This document shows positions 1-7,087 of a stretch of DNA of 40,166 nt, piece after piece. Below the pieces are notes generated by a model that made no database searches, was not told where the DNA came from, and saw only the letters and a list, made by a program, of their open reading frames with translations. A program made the translations under genes and the position numbers. Positions within the stretch are counted from its first letter, which is position 1; every line of letters begins with the position of its first letter. This DNA is from an uncultured Thermomicrobiales bacterium (GTDB lineage: Bacteria > Chloroflexota > Chloroflexia > Thermomicrobiales > CADCWN01), in the NCBI GenBank assembly GCA_902806415.1, contig CADCWN010000099.1:1-40166 (forward strand), given 5' to 3'.

Positions 1-94
1 GCTGCGCGCGGGCGGCTTCCGTGCCGCTCACCGCGCGCGGACTGGCGACCAGGAAGTTGATATAGTCCTCGGGCTGGCATTTCGGTGCGTTCAC
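1..94 (-). CDS. Transposase, N-terminal fragment (continues off the left edge)
   Basis: Only 31 codons are visible, starting at a GTG at 94. The protein starts MNAPKCQPEDYINFL and continues VASPRAVSGTEAARAQ. The pattern CQPEDYINFL followed by a short spacer and TEAARVQ-like residues is what I recognise as the start of DDE transposases common in cyanobacteria and Chloroflexota, where it precedes the catalytic DDE domain. No catalytic residue can be seen because the gene is cut by the window. The family call therefore rests on this short N-terminal motif alone. Confidence 0.5.
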   Translation of the reverse strand, partial: MNAPKCQPEDYINFLVASPRAVSGTEAARAQ

Positions 95-140
95 GCACCA
101 AGTCTAGCCGACCGAGGGGCAACTGCGTAAGTCCTAAGTT
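1..140 (-). mobile_element. Probable insertion sequence end (truncated by window edge)
   Basis: The stretch contains the first codons of a transposase-like gene reading leftwards off the window, preceded by an AT-richer segment (about 113-150) that differs in composition from the surrounding GC-rich DNA. The string AACTGCGTAAGTCCTA near 121-136 resembles, from memory, the outer ends of insertion sequences with this kind of transposase, so the element boundary is probably between 110 and 140. The other end and target duplication lie outside the window, so the element cannot be defined here. Confidence 0.4.
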
Positions 141-284
141 TAAATCTAAGTACAATAGTATCGATCTGAGGGGCGGTGGTTGATCGGGCGCGAGGGACAA
201 CCGCACACCAATAGCGGCATTAAGCGCGAGTAAGCGACAGTGTGTCGATGGGCGATGATTCGTTTGTAGTGAAGGTGGGCACAA

Positions 285-683
285 ATGGGCGACGGTCTCG
301 AACGATTGCTGCGACCCGCGACCCTCGCGCATCTGGAAGGGGCTATCGTCCTCCTGTGCGGTGTCCTGTTCTACCGACAACTCGGGGCGAGTTGGCTCCT
401 CTTCGCACTCCTGCTCCTCGCGCCCGATTTGGCCGCGCTGGGCTACGTTGCTGGCCCGAGGATCGGTGCCGCCTGCTATAACTGCGCGCACACCGCCCTC
501 TTACCCGCCGCCCTGCTGGCATTCGGGCTGCTCGCTGGCGAGTCGCTCGCCCTCGCCCTCGCGGCGATCTGGTTCGCCCATATCGGCATCGATCGGCTGG
601 CGCGCTATGGCCTCAAGGAGACGCCACCAACCAGGCAGGATATGCTGAGCAACGCTACCCCTGACGGCCTGATCAGCCGCTGA
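285..683 (+). CDS. DUF4260 family small membrane protein
   Basis: This 132-residue protein has three to four hydrophobic stretches (about residues 12-30, 36-54, 68-96) separated by short loops, and the central segment LGYVAGPRIGAACYNCAHT followed by a hydrophobic helix is the hallmark of the DUF4260 family (YN..HT in the middle of a four-helix membrane protein). The function of the family is unknown. The ATG at 285 is preceded by AAGGTG, a weak ribosome site. It converges with tgt and the two genes overlap by 11 bases at their stop codons. It probably has its own promoter: TACAAT lies at 152-157 but I see no good -35. Confidence 0.7.
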   Translation: MGDGLERLLRPATLAHLEGAIVLLCGVLFYRQLGASWLLFALLLLAPDLAALGYVAGPRIGAACYNCAHTALLPAALLAFGLLAGESLALALAAIWFAHIGIDRLARYGLKETPPTRQDMLSNATPDGLISR

Positions 684-1956
684 TCGACCCGCCCTGCCCC
701 GGCCCTTGCCCGGCGAGATAACGGGCCAGGAAGGTATCGCGGAACGTCGCGAATGTCCCGTCGAGGATGCTGACGCGGATATCGCGGACGAGATTGACGA
801 TGAAATGGAGGTTGTGGAGCGAGGCGAGACGCAGGGCCAGCGTCTCGCCGGCGTGGAAGAGGTGGCGGAGATAGCCGCGACTGAAACGCTGGCAGGTGTA
901 GCACTCGCAACCTTGCTCGATCGGTCCCTGATCGCGGGTATAACGCGCGCCCTTGATCTGGAGTCGGCCAGTGGCGGTGTAGAGCGCGCCGTGACGGGCC
1001 AGTCGGGTTGGTGCGACACAATCGAAGAGGTCGATACCGCGCTCGATCGCCGCGAACAGATCCTCCGGCTCCCCGATGCCGAGGAGATGGCGCGGGCGCT
1101 CGTCCGGCAGGATCGGCAGCGTCCAATCGAGGATAGCGCGCATGTCGGCCTTGTCCTTGCCGAGCGAGCCGCCGATGCAATAGCCGGGGAACGACCGCGC
1201 CGCGAAGAATTCGGCGCTCCGCAAACGCAAATCCTGGTAGGCTCCGCCCTGCACGATCCCGAAGAGTGCCTGGTCGTCGCGGCGGGTCCAGGCCGTGAGG
1301 CAGCGGTCGGCCCAGCGGTGCGTGCGGTCGAGCGCGCGGGCGGTATAGGCGTGGTCGTGCAGCGGCGAGGTGCATTCGTCGAAGGCGACGATCACATCGG
1401 CCCCGAGTTGCTGCTGGATACCGATCGAGATTTCCGGCGTGAAGCGATGCGTGGAACCGTCGAGGTGGGAGGTGAATGTCACCCCCTCGTCGTCGATCCG
1501 CGTCAACTTCGGGCGCTGGGCGCGCTTCGGGGCCTGCGTCCCCTCACCGGGGAAGATCTTGGCGATCTTGCCGACGCCGTGCTCGAGGGCGAAGCCCAGG
1601 CTGAAGACCTGGAACCCGCCGCTATCGGTCAGGATCGGGCCATCCCAGCTCATGAAGTTGTGCAGCCCGCCGAATTCCTCCACGATCGCCGCGCCGGGAC
1701 GGAGGTAGAGATGGTAGGCGTTGCCGAGGATCATCTGCGTCCCGAGGCCGCGCACCTCCGCCGGGGTCAGGCTTTTAATTGTCGCTTGCGTCCCGACCAC
1801 CATGAACGCCGGGGTCTCCACGGTCCCGTGGGGCAGGGCGAGCGTGCCCGCCCGCCCGTCCACGCCGGGCAGCCGCGCCTCGATCGAGAACGAGAGCGGC
1901 ACATCGCCCCCTCGTCCTATGTTCGGGAGCGATTGCTCTGACGGATCAGCCGCCAT
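673..1956 (-). CDS. tgt: tRNA-guanine transglycosylase (queuine tRNA-ribosyltransferase)
   Basis: Exchanges guanine-34 for the queuosine precursor preQ1 in GUN-anticodon tRNAs. The 427-residue protein has the substrate Asp in DSGGFQ (D111), the nucleophile Asp in FDCVAPTR (D312), GIVQGG near 233-238, and the zinc site C350-x-C352-x2-C355 with H381, spaced as in E. coli Tgt. The ATG at 1956 has GAGGAGGG just upstream, which supports the full length with its roughly 20-residue N-terminal extension. An extra Lys/Arg/Pro-rich segment of about 20 residues lies between 129 and 152, where most bacterial enzymes are shorter. It follows rplL in the same direction after 133 bases, so it may be read with the ribosomal operon, where rpoB is more usual. 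No other queuosine gene is in the window. Confidence 0.95.
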   Translation of the reverse strand: MAADPSEQSLPNIGRGGDVPLSFSIEARLPGVDGRAGTLALPHGTVETPAFMVVGTQATIKSLTPAEVRGLGTQMILGNAYHLYLRPGAAIVEEFGGLHNFMSWDGPILTDSGGFQVFSLGFALEHGVGKIAKIFPGEGTQAPKRAQRPKLTRIDDEGVTFTSHLDGSTHRFTPEISIGIQQQLGADVIVAFDECTSPLHDHAYTARALDRTHRWADRCLTAWTRRDDQALFGIVQGGAYQDLRLRSAEFFAARSFPGYCIGGSLGKDKADMRAILDWTLPILPDERPRHLLGIGEPEDLFAAIERGIDLFDCVAPTRLARHGALYTATGRLQIKGARYTRDQGPIEQGCECYTCQRFSRGYLRHLFHAGETLALRLASLHNLHFIVNLVRDIRVSILDGTFATFRDTFLARYLAGQGPGQGGSISG

Positions 1957-2089
1957 CTCCGCCCTCCTCGTGTCTTGCCCCGGGGGGCCGCGCCGCCCGC
2001 GCCGCTCGGCTCGCGGGAATAGGCGAGGGGCAGGACCCCGCAGGATCCCGCCCCCCTCAACGCGCCGGCCCCGCAGGGACGGATCGCCG

Positions 2090-2482
2090 TTACTTGACGT
2101 CGGCCTTGGCGCCGGCGGCCTCCAGCTTCTCCTTGGCGGCGTTGGCCTCTTCCTTGGAGACGCCTTCCTTGACCGCCTTCGGCGCGGCCTCGACCAGATC
2201 CTTGGCCTCCTTCAGGCCCAGGCTGGTGAGCTCGCGCACCGCCTTGATGACCTGGATCTTGTTCGCGCCGAAGTCGGTCAGGATGACGTTGAACTCGGTC
2301 TGCTCCTCCTCGGGGGCGGCAGCCTCGGTCGCGCCACCACCGCCGGCGGGGGCCGCGCCCATCATTACCGGCGCGGCGGCCGTGACGCCGAAGCGCTCCT
2401 CAAGCGCCTTGACCAGATCGGCGAGGTCCAGGACGCTCATCTGCTCGATCGCCGAGATCAGTTCCTCTTTGTTGTAGGCCAC
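2090..2482 (-). CDS. rplL: 50S ribosomal protein L7/L12
   Basis: The stalk protein that recruits translation GTPases to the ribosome. Its 130 residues comprise an acidic N-terminal dimerisation helix pair (about 1-40), an Ala/Gly/Glu-rich hinge (about 42-62) and the globular C-terminal domain with the conserved stretch [20 protein letters not shown] and the motif LVEAAPK. Length is normal. The start is GTG, with AAAAGGAG a few bases upstream. The 104-base gap after rplJ contains two small hairpins (around 2500-2515 and 2535-2560) and may tune the extra expression L7/L12 needs. Confidence 0.97.
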   Translation of the reverse strand: MAYNKEELISAIEQMSVLDLADLVKALEERFGVTAAAPVMMGAAPAGGGGATEAAAPEEEQTEFNVILTDFGANKIQVIKAVRELTSLGLKEAKDLVEAAPKAVKEGVSKEEANAAKEKLEAAGAKADVK

Positions 2483-2586
2483 CTGCTACTCCTTTTCTAC
2501 GCACGACCGGCGTGCGGATACTCGTTGATCGTCGCCACCAAGCGGGCGACAACCTTTCCCATCGAGGGATCGCGCGCGACACGGGC

Positions 2587-3144
2587 TTAGTCCCCCGCCG
2601 GGGCCTCCGCAACAGCCTCATCTGGCGCGCCGCCGAGCTGATCGATGCGCGCTTGCAAGACGTAGGCGAACTTGCGGATCGTACCGCTCAGCACGCCGAC
2701 CAGGCCGTAGAGCGGAGCCTGGATCTGGCCGACCACCCGACCGAGCAGAACCTCGCGGCTCGGCAGAGTCGCGATCGTCGTCAGCGCGGCGTCGTTAATG
2801 ACGCGCTGGCCGACGATACCGCCGCGCACTTGCAGGATGCGCGAGGTGCGGGCGAAATCGCCGATCGCCTTCGCCACCCCGACCGGGTCGTCGTACGCCG
2901 TGATCAGCAGGGTCGGCCCGGCCAGATGCTCCGTCAGGCCACTCTTGCCCGCCTGCTCCGCCGCGATGCTCGTCAGCGTGTTCTTCGCGACGCGCGCCTC
3001 GGCGTTGAGCGGGCGCAACGTCGTCCTGAACTGCTGCAAGTCGCTGACCTTCAAGCCGCGATAATCCGCGATCACGGCCAGCGATGACCGCTCCAGCACG
3101 TCGCGCAACTCCGCGACCTCCGCCACCTTCTTCGGTGTTGGCAC
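2587..3144 (-). CDS. rplJ: 50S ribosomal protein L10
   Basis: Base of the ribosomal stalk, binding L7/L12 dimers and 23S rRNA. Recognised from its N-terminal pattern (KVAEVAELRDVLERSSLAV, then DYRGLKV and LR..L) and the stalk-binding C-terminal helix. Two GTG codons nine bases apart could start it; I chose the inner one (3144) because GGAAGGGGG lies at a proper distance before it, whereas the outer one overlaps that site. This gives 185 residues beginning MPTPKKVAE. It is preceded by an L10-type leader and a promoter of its own, so rplJ-rplL can be expressed separately from rplK-rplA. Confidence 0.95.
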   Translation of the reverse strand: MPTPKKVAEVAELRDVLERSSLAVIADYRGLKVSDLQQFRTTLRPLNAEARVAKNTLTSIAAEQAGKSGLTEHLAGPTLLITAYDDPVGVAKAIGDFARTSRILQVRGGIVGQRVINDAALTTIATLPSREVLLGRVVGQIQAPLYGLVGVLSGTIRKFAYVLQARIDQLGGAPDEAVAEAPAGD

Positions 3145-3241
3145 TCTTCTCACCCCCTTCCCAAACCGAACTTTCCACGCCGCCGGACGCCCACCCGCCC
3201 CGCCGGGCCTGGAGCGTACCGACCGATACCGTTAACGAGAA

Positions 3242-3269
3242 CTCCCCATGCCCGGCAAGGCATGGGGAG
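3242..3269 (-). terminator. Hairpin between L10 leader and rplJ, possible attenuator
   Basis: A perfect 11-base-pair stem (CTCCCCATGCC with its complement) closes a six-base loop. On the rplJ strand it is followed by TTCTCG rather than a run of T, so it would be a weak intrinsic terminator. Its place between the L10 leader and rplJ fits an attenuator or a structural part of the leader. Confidence 0.5.
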
Positions 3270-3320
3270 CAAGGTTCTGGGTCGGCGGGCAGATTGCCCA
3301 CGCGATCACCCAATAGTTGC

Positions 3321-3388
3321 TGCCACACTGCCTCGGCTGGCCGATTAAGCGACTCGTCTGTGCGAGCGCACCAGCTATCTACGGCGGT
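3321..3388 (-). ncRNA. Ribosomal protein L10 leader (autoregulatory RNA)
   Basis: On the minus strand the sequence reads CCGCCGTAGATAGCTGGTGC, a variable hairpin, then CTTAATCGGCCAGCCGAGGC. This matches the known L10 leader core, in which the GTAGA(C/T)AGC..GGTGC strand pairs with CTTAAT..CAGCCGAGG to mimic the L10 site on 23S rRNA. When excess L10-L7/L12 complex binds the leader, expression of rplJ and rplL is reduced. It lies immediately after the putative promoter at 3398-3426 and about 180 bases before rplJ. Assigned by eye from the conserved core. Confidence 0.8.
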
Positions 3389-3397
3389 AGATGCGGA

Positions 3398-3426
3398 ATT
3401 ATACAATTATTCGTGCACGCGCGACC
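3398..3426 (-). promoter_or_regulatory. Internal promoter for rplJ-rplL
   Basis: A perfect TATAAT lies at 3398-3403 (minus strand) within an AT-rich patch in otherwise GC-rich DNA. The hexamer 17 bases upstream, GGTCGC, is a poor -35. Transcription would begin within ten bases of the L10 leader, which supports the call. Confidence 0.55.
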
Positions 3427-3447
3427 ACCCCCAGCCGTCGCGCTGGA

Positions 3448-4170
3448 TCAGCGTCGCGCGGCCGAAGGGGCCAGCGCCGTGCTGAGGTCGAGCGGGATGC
3501 CGGGGCTCATCGAGGTCGTCAGGGTGATACTCTGGACGTAGACCCCCTTCGACCCGGTCGGCTTCGCGCGATTGACCGCGTCGATCAGCGACATCATATT
3601 GTCGAGGATCTGCTCCTCGCTGAAGCTTTTCTTGCCGACCGCGACATGGAGCAGCCCGGTGCGGTCGTTGCGGAATTCGACGCGACCGCCGCGCACCTCA
3701 CTCAGCACATTCGGCAGGTCATCGACCGCGCGCACAACCGTCCCGCTGCGCGGATTCGGCATCAGACCGCGCCGCCCGAGGATCCGGCCCAGTTTACCAA
3801 CCTTCGCCATCTGATCGGCCATCGCGATCGAGAGGTCGAAATCGATGAAGCCGCCCTCGATCCGCTGGATGAGGTCGTCGCTGCCGACATCCTCGATCCC
3901 CTGTTCGCGCGCCACGCGCGCCGCCTCGCCCTCGGCGAAGACGATCACACGCACCTGCTTGCCGGTGCCATGCGGCAACGACGCGGTCGAGCGGACCTGC
4001 TGATCGGCGTGGCGCGGGTCGATCCCGAGCTTGAAATGGACCTCGACCGTTTCGTCGAAGTTAGCATACGCCACCTTCTTGAGCAGCGCCGCCGCGTCCT
4101 GGGGGTTGTAGAGCTTTTCCGGCTCGATCAGCTTGATCGCCTGATCATACTTCTTGCCATGCCGTGCCAT
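3448..4170 (-). CDS. rplA: 50S ribosomal protein L1
   Basis: Large-subunit protein of the mobile L1 stalk that helps release E-site tRNA. The 240-residue product shows the family's N-terminal helix (ARHGKKYDQA, ...PQDAAALLKKVAYANFDETV), the HADQQVR strand, the LGRRGLMPNPRSGTV motif and the closing GVYVQSITLTTSM strand. The ATG at 4170 is preceded by GGGAGAAAG at a good distance; longer in-frame extensions lack homology. It follows rplK by 68 bases in the usual order. L1 is often an autoregulator of rplK-rplA, but I see no clear leader target here. Confidence 0.97.
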   Translation of the reverse strand: MARHGKKYDQAIKLIEPEKLYNPQDAAALLKKVAYANFDETVEVHFKLGIDPRHADQQVRSTASLPHGTGKQVRVIVFAEGEAARVAREQGIEDVGSDDLIQRIEGGFIDFDLSIAMADQMAKVGKLGRILGRRGLMPNPRSGTVVRAVDDLPNVLSEVRGGRVEFRNDRTGLLHVAVGKKSFSEEQILDNMMSLIDAVNRAKPTGSKGVYVQSITLTTSMSPGIPLDLSTALAPSAARR

Positions 4171-4238
4171 CTGAACTTTCTCCCTGTGGTGCGAACGGGC
4201 CGCTGGCCCTCCCACACATACGCGCTGTTTACGAACAG

Positions 4239-4664
4239 CTAACCAACGATCTCGATCCCCATGCTGCGAGCGGTGCCTTCAATCTGCTTCCGCGCCCCAT
4301 CGACATCGACAGCGTTCAGATCCTTCAGCTTCAGTTCCGCGATTTCGCGCAACTGCGCGTCGGTGATCTTCCCCGCCTTATCCTTCAGCGGGTTCGCCGC
4401 ACCCTTGTCGATCCCCGCCGCGCGCCGCAGCAAGTCGGCCGCAGGCGGCGTGCGGGTGACGAAGGTGAACGAGCGATCCTCGAAGACGGTGATGACGACC
4501 GGGATGACCTGCCCAACCATCGACGAAGTACGCTCGTTGTACTCCTTGACAAAATTCATGATCGCCACACCATGCTGACCGAGGGCCGGGCCGACCGGTG
4601 GCGCCGGATTCGCCTTCCCTGCGGGCAACTGGAGTTTGACGATCGCCTTGACGCGCTTAGCCAC
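4239..4664 (-). CDS. rplK: 50S ribosomal protein L11
   Basis: Binds the GTPase-associated centre of 23S rRNA. It is 141 residues long, the usual length, with the diagnostic [20 protein letters not shown] segment near the N-terminus (residues 11-30), the TPPAADLL motif in the middle and a [13 protein letters not shown]-terminus. The start is GTG at 4664, with AAAGGAGTAGGAA upstream. It lies between nusG and rplA in the conserved order. The 88-base gap to nusG contains an inverted heptamer repeat. Confidence 0.97.
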   Translation of the reverse strand: MAKRVKAIVKLQLPAGKANPAPPVGPALGQHGVAIMNFVKEYNERTSSMVGQVIPVVITVFEDRSFTFVTRTPPAADLLRRAAGIDKGAANPLKDKAGKITDAQLREIAELKLKDLNAVDVDGARKQIEGTARSMGIEIVG

Positions 4665-4682
4665 TTCCTACTCCTTTGAGCG

Positions 4683-4750
4683 CTCAGCGTTTAGCCGTCG
4701 GTCGTCAGCGTTCTTGCTTCACCGCTGACGGCCGACGGCCGATGGCCGAT
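4683..4750. repeat. Inverted heptamer repeat between rplK and nusG
   Basis: GTCGGTCGTCAGCG (4697-4710) faces CGCTGACGGCCGAC (4723-4736), 13 of 14 pairs, with further GGCCGAT-type heptamers running to the nusG stop codon. It is one of four such arrays in the window and could fold into a hairpin inside the operon transcript. Confidence 0.6.
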
Positions 4751-4752
4751 AG

Positions 4753-5394
4753 CTATTTCACCAGCTTCTCGATCTGCAAGAAGTCCAACTCGACCGGCGT
4801 CTCGCGCCCGAAGAAGGAGACGAGCACCTTGACTTTGCCCTTCTCCTGGTTGATCTCGTCGATCAGCCCCTGGAAATCGGCGAACGGGCCATCGATGATC
4901 CGCACCGCCTGCCCGACCGCGAGGGTAACCTTCACACGCGGAGCCTCGGCGGTCATCTGCTTGATGATCGCCTGCACCTCCGGGTCGCCCAGCGGGGTCG
5001 GCTTGTTGCCCATCCCCACGAAACTGGTCACGCCCGGAGTATTGCGGACGACATACCAGGAATCGTCCGACATCACCATCTTGACCAGCACGTACCCCGG
5101 AAAGACCTTCCGCTGCACGGTGTGGCGCTGACCGTTGCGAATCTCGATCTCTTCCTCGGTCGGCACGACGATCTCGAAGATCTTGTCGGCCATGTCGAGG
5201 GTACTGACGCGCTGCTCGAGATTCTTCTTGACCTTGTTCTCGTAGCCCGAGTACGTGTGGATCACGTACCAGAACGGCTGGTCATTCAGCACGGCCTGCT
5301 CGGTCGTCGACCCACCCGCCGCGTCACCACCCTCGCTACGCCGTCGCCGACGGGTGCGGACCGTTTCGCTCGGGTTCTTCGTCTCCTGTACCAT
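4753..5394 (-). CDS. nusG: Transcription termination/antitermination factor NusG
   Basis: Binds RNA polymerase to increase processivity and couples it to Rho or the ribosome. The 213-residue protein has an Arg/Glu-rich unstructured N-terminus of about 35 residues, the NGN domain beginning FWYVIHTYSGYENKV with the conserved VFPGYVLV segment, and a C-terminal KOW domain (GQAVRIIDGPFADFQG). I chose the ATG at 5394 because GAGGGA sits six bases upstream; a GTG at 5418 would add eight residues and overlap secE but has no ribosome site. It follows secE almost without a gap, so the two are translationally close and surely co-transcribed. Confidence 0.96.
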   Translation of the reverse strand: MVQETKNPSETVRTRRRRRSEGGDAAGGSTTEQAVLNDQPFWYVIHTYSGYENKVKKNLEQRVSTLDMADKIFEIVVPTEEEIEIRNGQRHTVQRKVFPGYVLVKMVMSDDSWYVVRNTPGVTSFVGMGNKPTPLGDPEVQAIIKQMTAEAPRVKVTLAVGQAVRIIDGPFADFQGLIDEINQEKGKVKVLVSFFGRETPVELDFLQIEKLVK

Positions 5395-5410
5395 GGCCGT
5401 TCCCTCGCGT

Positions 5411-5791
5411 TCAGCCACCGATCGGTAGCCTGACCAACCACTCGACCGCCCGTGTCAACGCCGCATCGAGCAGGCCCAGAATCACCGCCAGCACGGTTGA
5501 CATCCCGATCACCACCAGGGTGAGGTTCCGGGTCGTCATTCGATCCGGCCACTGCACCTTCTTCAGCTCGGCGACCGTCTCGCGGAATGACCGCTGCACG
5601 CCTTCCAGTCGCGATGCCGCACCGGCGCGCTGTGGCGCGGTCATCGCCCGCTGCTGCGTCGTCTTGGCTGCGGTACCGGTGCCGGGAGCGGCAGTCGTGG
5701 CGCTCCGCTTCGCGACCGGTGTTGGTGTCGGCTTGCGCTGCGGCACGGCGGCGGACTGGGGCCTCGTCGGGGACACCTTCTTATTGACCAT
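5411..5791 (-). CDS. secE: Preprotein translocase subunit SecE
   Basis: Essential small subunit of the SecYEG protein-export channel in the cytoplasmic membrane. Of 126 residues, the first 60 or so are a Pro/Thr/Ala/Lys-rich extension, then comes the amphipathic helix with the conserved ELKKVQWPDR motif (about 76-85) and one membrane helix (about 92-112). The ATG at 5791 has GGGAGGA nine bases before it. The long low-complexity N-terminus is unusual beside the 60-80 residues of a minimal SecE but such tails occur in high-GC Gram-positive-like lineages. It follows the tRNA-Trp gene and precedes nusG, a conserved order. Confidence 0.95.
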   Translation of the reverse strand: MVNKKVSPTRPQSAAVPQRKPTPTPVAKRSATTAAPGTGTAAKTTQQRAMTAPQRAGAASRLEGVQRSFRETVAELKKVQWPDRMTTRNLTLVVIGMSTVLAVILGLLDAALTRAVEWLVRLPIGG

Positions 5792-5929
5792 CAGCCACCA
5801 TCCTCCCGGATGCGCTGCGGACCTTCCGCGCGCCGATAACCCGCTACTCGAAGGGAATACTAACGCACACAACAGGGGGCGAGCCAGTGGCTACGCCCCC
5901 AATATTGCCCCTTCGCGCGGGGGCACTGA

Positions 5930-6002
<73 letters not shown>

Positions 6003-6076
6003 TCGGCCTGAAACTATCGGAATAGTGTAAGCGCGGACACTACAATCCAGCCCTCACCTTCCGGCCTCAGACCCCA

Positions 6077-6105
6077 AGTATACCCAGCGCCTCACAAGGC
6101 GTCAA
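6077..6105 (-). promoter_or_regulatory. Promoter of the tRNA-Trp-secE-nusG transcript
   Basis: TTGACG (6100-6105) and TATACT (6077-6082) on the minus strand are separated by exactly 17 bases, close to the sigma-70 consensus. The predicted start lies about 65-70 bases before the tRNA. It is back to back with the promoter at 6287-6315. Confidence 0.85.
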
Positions 6106-6286
6106 GGAATGCGCGGTCGGCACCATAGCGCCGACGCGGCTGTGCCGACTCGGCGCGACGCGGTGACGGGGTGGCAATGGGGAAGGGCGCGTACGAAAGC
6201 GGGGAGTCGGTTTTCCGCATCCGGATCGCCAGCGCGCTGATCGCGCAAGTAGCGCATTCTGACAGGCAAATTGCCGTCAAGTAGTA

Positions 6287-6315
6287 TTGACATATTCGCA
6301 AGGGGAACGTACAAT
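6287..6315 (+). promoter_or_regulatory. Strong promoter of the helix-turn-helix gene
   Basis: TTGACA (a perfect -35) is followed after 17 bases by TACAAT. The start of transcription would be near 6322, giving a leader of about 40 bases before the GTG at 6361. Confidence 0.9.
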
Positions 6316-6360
6316 GCGGGTAGCGTATTACGGTAGTACGGACGCGAAAGGAGCCCGCCC

Positions 6361-6915
6361 GTGCAGCAGGCCGCCACGGTAACCGACGAATATCGCGGGA
6401 TCGTGGACGAGGCATTGCAACTCGTCTACAGTCAGCATCATCGCCTCATCAGCCGGTTGTATCCGGCGGCCATGACGCGGGTCGGCGTCGATCAACTGCG
6501 CGAAGGCCCTCTCGGTGAGGACCTGTCGCGCCTCGCGCAGATCGCCTGCGGGGCGATGCGGGCAGGTCGGGAAGAGGTGTTGGGCGCGATCGACGCGGTC
6601 CTGCAGCTCTTGTTCTGGCCGGTCGGTTCGGATACGTACATGGTCCCCCGCTCCTTCTGGGAGCAGCCACTCGGCAAGATGCTCTCGCTGGCGAAGTTGC
6701 GGTCGTTCGAGCCGAGCGATCTCGTCTCGATTGGCAACGCCGCCAACATCCTCAATGTCACCCGCCCGACGATCTACCGTTGGATGGACGACAAGTCGCT
6801 CGATTACGTGCGCGACGACATGAGCGGTCGCACCTTCGTCGTCCGCCAGGATGTCGAGGCGATGAAGGCCGACATGGAAGCGGCCGAGGTGAATGGCCGC
6901 GGCCTCGACGCCTAG
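6361..6915 (+). CDS. Excisionase/MerR-type helix-turn-helix protein
   Basis: The 184-residue protein has an all-helical N-terminal region of unknown type (about 5-115) and a C-terminal winged helix-turn-helix of the excisionase/MerR kind at about 121-170: VSIGNAANILNVTRPTIYRW followed by a wing with SGRTFVV and a closing helix. Such domains bind DNA; the N-terminal part may dimerise or sense something. The GTG start has AAAGGAG seven bases upstream. It is a single-gene unit with a near-perfect promoter and a strong hairpin after the stop, so it is likely well expressed. No prophage or recombinase is next to it, which argues against a true excisionase. Confidence 0.85.
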   Translation: MQQAATVTDEYRGIVDEALQLVYSQHHRLISRLYPAAMTRVGVDQLREGPLGEDLSRLAQIACGAMRAGREEVLGAIDAVLQLLFWPVGSDTYMVPRSFWEQPLGKMLSLAKLRSFEPSDLVSIGNAANILNVTRPTIYRWMDDKSLDYVRDDMSGRTFVVRQDVEAMKADMEAAEVNGRGLDA

Positions 6916-6943
6916 GCGCTTTCGGCTCCGCACAACGGTCAAT

Positions 6944-6981
6944 GCACGAGTACCCGCCTGAACACAGGCGGGTACTCGTGC
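6944..6981 (+). terminator. Long perfect hairpin terminator
   Basis: A 17-base-pair perfect stem (GCACGAGTACCCGCCTG and its complement) around an AACA tetraloop, followed by GTTCATCGTCTT. The T-tract is poor, but the stem is very stable and lies 29 bases after the helix-turn-helix gene. Confidence 0.7.
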
Positions 6982-7087
6982 GTTCATCGTCTTCGCCCCT
7001 GCGCCCGCTGGTAGGGCGCGGGAAGGGGCTGGTACACTTTGCCGCCGCGAGCGGCTCATCGGTATGTGGACGGGGGAGGGGCGGATC

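Noticed and set aside
706-1941. Long plus-strand open frame opposite tgt
   Set aside because: It is the antisense shadow of a clear tgt gene; high GC keeps such frames open.
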